A stretch of DNA of 64,000 bases from Asterochloris sp. CNOR1 (Eukaryota > Chlorophyta > Trebouxiophyceae > Trebouxiales > Trebouxiaceae): the NCBI GenBank assembly GCA_963969365.1, contig OZ017753.1, forward strand, positions 2,976,001 to 3,040,000, given 5' to 3'. Within the stretch, counting starts at the first letter, position 1. Each line of letters begins with the position of its first letter. Of this stretch, positions 61,601 through 64,000 are shown one piece after another. The translations under genes were made by a program, and so were the position numbers. Under the pieces are notes generated by a model. The model saw only the letters and a program-made list of their open reading frames with translations, searched no databases and was not told the DNA's origin.

Positions 61601-62275
61601 ACCTGGCGCCTCACAGCGGGCTGTTGTCCTCTGCCTCTGTGTGATTGGGAAGCGTGGCTGTGCTAGCTCAGATGCAGAGAGCTCGCAAAGGCTGCAGAGC
61701 AAGCGCCGCTGAAAGCAGTCACAGTCAGGTTTCATGTGCTGCTGCAGGCAGAGTGGTGTTCCTGAGGCCGCGCAAGGTGAGTGAAAGTGCAGTCTGGTCC
61801 CCCCTGATTTCTAAGAGGGGTTATGTGCTAACCCACCTCCATGCCTGCACAGGTCTTCGGCTGTCGACACTCATGGGATGCTGTGTGGGTTGGCCCAGAA
61901 GAGATCATGCGGGAGGGCATCCTGTGAGTGCTGTACGGGCACTGCCTTTGCTTACACATGCTGTGCTAGCACAAAGACACAACCAGACTCCCTTGATGCA
62001 CCCCATCTGCTTGCAGCATCTCTCCCAAGTGCTTGGAGGACCACTTGTCAGTCAGCTTTGAGGTGAGGCCCTCGAGGCTGTCAGTGCTGTGCTTGAGCAT
62101 ACTGCAGGAACAGATGCCCTGCCACTGCCACCTGCAGGATGCCATTGCCAGCGCCCAAAACCACAGGCCAAGCACTTCTGCACCACAGCACCAATACTTC
62201 CCTCCTATCAACCCTGAGGACAGAACTCAGCAAGATGCAGGCCTTGCACAGACAACCTCCAACGTCCTTGGCTAG
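49659..62275 (+). CDS. DAGL: sn-1-specific diacylglycerol lipase (DAGL family)
   Basis: About 23 exons. The family hydrolyses diacylglycerol at sn-1 to give 2-monoacylglycerol. The N terminus (exons 49659-49749, 50210-50371, 50570-50659, 50976-51168, 52327-52449) matches animal DAGLs: start WVRWHLGSDDVP, four membrane helices, then DLTPSDVTLALVLVATLQRR. A long Ala/Gln/Ser/Pro-rich insertion follows (exon 52815 to about 53733, and exons to about 55825). The lipase domain resumes with EKYEHRLDVISAGCI, ELLAEAAHWLKFAVSIYG, DSELIYVSFANRALAHLPY and SVVVAIRGTATMEDVVTDSL. The nucleophile exon 59717-59809 completes LVLTGHSLGAGVATLMALRL. The acid Asp is likely in VIIGKDLVARL (about 60480) and the His in LISPKCLEDHL (62018-62062). 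The stop is TAG 62273-62275. All three catalytic residues are present, so it should be active. Exon edges in the insertion are approximate. Confidence 0.92.
51960..52326 (+). repeat. Splice-junction echo array before DAGL exon 52327
   Basis: The true unit is GAGCTACACCC...CCCTGCTGCTGCAG|GCAAAAAAGCCTGCGCCGC. Four upstream copies have acceptors at 51992 (TAG), 52073 (TAG), 52159 (CAG) and about 52240 (TGG, dead). Spacing alternates near 81 and 86 bp. The 52074-52159 and 52241-52326 intervals share a longer linker (CTAAAGCCCAACCCTATCC), so the array is also a 167-bp higher-order repeat. Each copy carries a branch/pyrimidine segment plus about 45 bp of exon head. More diverged copies may extend back to 51600. 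Confidence 0.9.
52641..52688. repeat. Near-perfect 48-bp palindrome in a DAGL intron
   Basis: Left arm TACAAAGGCGATTGCTTGTA plus CCTG and its reverse complement on the right meet at CTGCAG with no spacer. The 24-bp arms differ at one position. It lies between the exons ending at 52449 and starting at 52815. Transcribed, it would fold into a long hairpin. Confidence 0.9.
54421..54602 (+). repeat. Donor-side echo in DAGL (three copies)
   Basis: The exon tail CGAGGCGTTCAGCCACAG|GTGGGATTGGCTG (donor 54444) recurs near 54492 as TTTGCAGGGTTCAGCCACAC (donor lost) and near 54562 as TTTGCAGGGTTCAGCCACAG|GTGGGCTTGGCTG (donor intact). Confidence 0.8.
55742..55940 (+). repeat. Donor-side echo in DAGL (two copies)
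   Basis: The exon tail GGCACAGGCGCTGGTGCATC ... AGCTCTGAGCAG|GTGGGCTTG is repeated about 115 bp downstream as GGCACAGGCGCTGGTGCGTT ... GGCACTGAGCAG|GTGGGCTCA. The copied donor is intact. Confidence 0.85.
56820..57345 (+). repeat. Acceptor-side echo array before DAGL exon at about 57311
   Basis: The true exon contains GTACACAAACCACCACTGGC (YTNHHW). Related segments occur near 56838, 56930, 57020, 57115 and 57205, for example GTCCACCAACCACCGCTGGC and CCAAACCACCACTGGCACG, often followed by AAGATGGTGCAAG. Spacing is about 90-100 bp. The more distant copies are more diverged. Confidence 0.65.
59162..59480 (+). repeat. Donor-side echo array after the DAGL exon preceding the catalytic serine
   Basis: The true exon tail is GACTGCAAAGGGTGGCAGCT...ACAG|GTGAGCTCTCCCTGCTGG with the donor at 59194. 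Copies have GTGAGCTCTCCCTGCTGG at 59284 (preceded by ACAT) and 59381 (preceded by CACAG, a perfect donor). A fourth partial copy lacks the donor near 59448. Identity between copies exceeds 85 percent by eye, so this array is young. The intron splits the nucleophile motif: the Gly before His-Ser-Leu-Gly is shared across the junction. Confidence 0.92.
59985..60340 (+). repeat. Four-copy diverged tandem repeat in a DAGL intron
   Basis: Segments of about 110 bp contain variants of CACAAAGGTTTGGCCACCTT followed by CCTCAT-ACAAGA and GCAAGCATGGAGAGCTTG. They lie between the exon ending at 59809 and the one starting at about 60423. I could not match the unit to either flanking exon. Confidence 0.65.
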
Positions 62276-63252
62276 CAGCAGAAGTTTCACTCGAGCAACT
62301 GCTTGTCCTCAAGTCTGTGAGCAACAGGCCTGTTTCACAAGCTACAGTACTTGTCATTTCATCAATCGCACTCTGATGAGACAGAGCAGCTGAGACTATG
62401 TGACGCTCAATCCCGCGCAGATTCTTGATCAAGTCCTGGGCATGCATCCCCTTGAGGCCAGACATGAGGCCAATGCAAAAAGCTGTCTGCAAGAGTCGCT
62501 GAGTTCTGACCCGTGAAAGGATTGAGTATCATCACATGATGCTGCAATGGGCCTGGTATACGGAAAACGTTTTCCAGGCCTAGGCCATCAGCTGGCCACG
62601 ATATCACAGGCTGTGAACTTCCGTATCTGCAAGGTCACTACAGCAGTGACGCCCCCAGCTGGCCGCTCTCTGGCGAGGAGTGAGTCAGCACACAACAAAA
62701 TCGCGGGCTGGCCTCAAAGGAGAAATTCTCAGCGGCAGAGATTTCTCACCAGGTGAGGCCCAGAACCTGTGCTGGCAACATCAGGGCGGTGGATATGCCT
62801 CTCCTGTATGATGGACATTATCATGGGCTAGATGGCACCATCAAGAGCGCTTAAATGGGCTGCAAAGCTTCTTTCCTCTGACTTTGCAGGGCGTACCAGT
62901 GAGCAAAAGCTTACGCTTACATCAGATTTGGGCCAGCTCACCGCCACTTTGGGTGCCTGTCTTGCACCAAAGAGGCACTAAGGCAGCGCCCAGCAGGGCA
63001 TGCTGCCAGAGCACTGTCGGGAGCATCAGCGACTCTTGGGGACTTGTGATTCAGGTGATCGCACAAGATGTGCTGATCCGGCATCATGGTGGGCTGCAAA
63101 TCTCCATGATGGGCTGGATGGCGCAGATTTTTCAGGTTTCTGGGGCTCTTCTTTGCACTGGGGTTGCTCACCTGCAGCAGGCCCTGTATTTTCTGCTGTG
63201 TTTCCAACAGGTGTCCCCTGCCCCTGCAGGCTGAGCCGCCACTGACAAAGGC
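62276..63252. promoter_or_regulatory. DAGL 3' flank and 5' region of the next gene; no gene seen
   Basis: I see no supported coding exon. A strong pyrimidine tract plus CAG at 63216-63229 is followed by an in-frame TGA at 63232 and then the next gene's ATG. This suggests that the following gene has a 5' UTR intron ending at 63229. Confidence 0.4.
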
Positions 63253-64000
63253 ATGGCAGCATCGGACCTGGCTGCGAGGCAGGGCCAGCCTGTGGAGCAG
63301 GAGGGGGACGCCTCAGGGCACCAGGCAGGCATGTTCGAGCACTTTGCCCTGCTAGCAGGGAAGGAGGGTTTCAAGGGGTGGGCCCAGGGGCAGCACATCC
63401 ACGCCCACTCGGAGACGGGGGGCAGCTCCGGAGCCTGGCAGCCCGACACAAGCAGCCAGCCCCCGCCCCTGCAGCCCCAGCAGCAGCAGCACTGTCTGGC
63501 TGCTCACACGGCCAGCAGGGCTGGCGGTGTGGCAGGCACGGGCTCACGGCCGCATGCGCAGACTGGCAGCCTGCCATCGAGGGGCTCCTTTGGCTCCATG
63601 GCTGCAGCAGGGCAAGCCGGAGGCAACGGCGCCAGCAGCCGCCCGCCGGTGCACCCCCAGGGACCAGCTCGCGCGCTGCCCAACCGCCGCAAGCCCGGCC
63701 AGGCCGCCAGGCGAGGCCCCGCCCCGGCACCTGCGGCGCTGGCGCGGCAGGCTGAGGATGGCGCAGGCAGACAGCAGCACTCGCCCAGCCCCAGCCCCCC
63801 CGGTGAGGCCTTCAGCTGCCGTGGGCACACCCTTCATGTGATCCTGGCTTGGTGCTTTTGCACTCCTAGTTGACCTTGAGTAGGCGCTTTGTTGCTGCCC
63901 TGCTGAAGCAGGCAAACCAGATGTGTAGGCTCAGGCTGCTGGAGTCGCCATGCAGCTGCAACAAAACCCTTGTTCTATGTCTATGCCATGCCCAATGGGC
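63253..64000 (+). CDS. Unrecognised low-complexity protein, first coding exon only (runs off the window)
   Basis: ATG 63253 in GGCATGGCA context opens a 550-bp exon ending at a GTGAGG donor after 63802; the rest lies beyond the window. An in-frame TGA at 63232 fixes the start. The roughly 183 residues are rich in Ala, Gly, Gln, Pro and Ser, with a Gln run near residue 78 and Arg/Pro/Ala-rich sequence towards the donor. Only the first 45 residues (MFEHFALLAGKEGFKGW) look folded. No family is recognisable, so no function is assigned. Confidence 0.6.

Noticed and set aside
1-64000. CRISPR arrays, bacterial operons, tRNA or rRNA genes and transposase genes
   Set aside because: The DNA is eukaryotic and intron-rich. 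The tandem repeats sit at exon edges without regular spacers, and I saw no tRNA cloverleaf, rRNA segment or transposase motif.

Overview
This window is nuclear DNA from an intron-dense eukaryote, most likely a chlorophyte green alga. A trebouxiophyte-type alga is my best guess, but the sequence does not prove the class. The evidence is a plant-type shikimate kinase with a transit-like leader, EGF-plus-GT47 exostosin proteins, a Piezo channel, small exons (34-230 bp) with near-uniform C-T-G-C-A-G acceptors and G-T-G-A-G donors, and short intergenic gaps. Bacterial-style open reading frames are mostly meaningless here, so genes were rebuilt by joining exons at splice sites with matching phase.

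Layout: (1) 603-3564, minus: flavin-reductase-like FMN protein. (2) 3801-7329, plus: chloroplast-type shikimate kinase, head to head with (1). (3) 7512-12364 and 12650-18128, plus: two tandem paralogues of a 20-exon EGF/exostosin (GT47) glycosyltransferase; the second has an in-frame stop in exon 16. (4) 18334-27499, plus: a long multi-exon protein with an N-terminal coiled coil, a basic disordered middle and a compact C-terminal domain I cannot name. (5) 27615-28375+, minus: 3' end of a coiled-coil protein, tail to tail with (4). (6) 29.1-29.7 kb, plus: weak coiled-coil gene. (7) 30620-47980, plus: a complete Piezo mechanosensitive channel in about 40 exons. (8) 49659-62275, plus: a sn-1-specific diacylglycerol lipase (DAGL) in about 23 exons with an intact Ser/Asp/His triad. 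(9) 63253 to the window end, plus: first exon of an unrecognised low-complexity protein.

The genes do not form an operon or a known pathway. The channel and the diacylglycerol lipase are both membrane signalling proteins and sit next to each other, but a functional link is only a guess.

The most unusual property is in the introns. At least ten introns, in the flavin reductase, the kinase, gene (4), Piezo and DAGL, carry tandem decayed copies of the neighbouring splice junction. On the acceptor side the unit is branch/pyrimidine region + AG + the first 40-60 bp of the exon. On the donor side it is the exon tail + GT + proximal intron. I call these splice-junction echoes. A second unusual property is frequent GC-AG introns (at least nine), which switch GC/GT between the two exostosin paralogues at the same intron positions.
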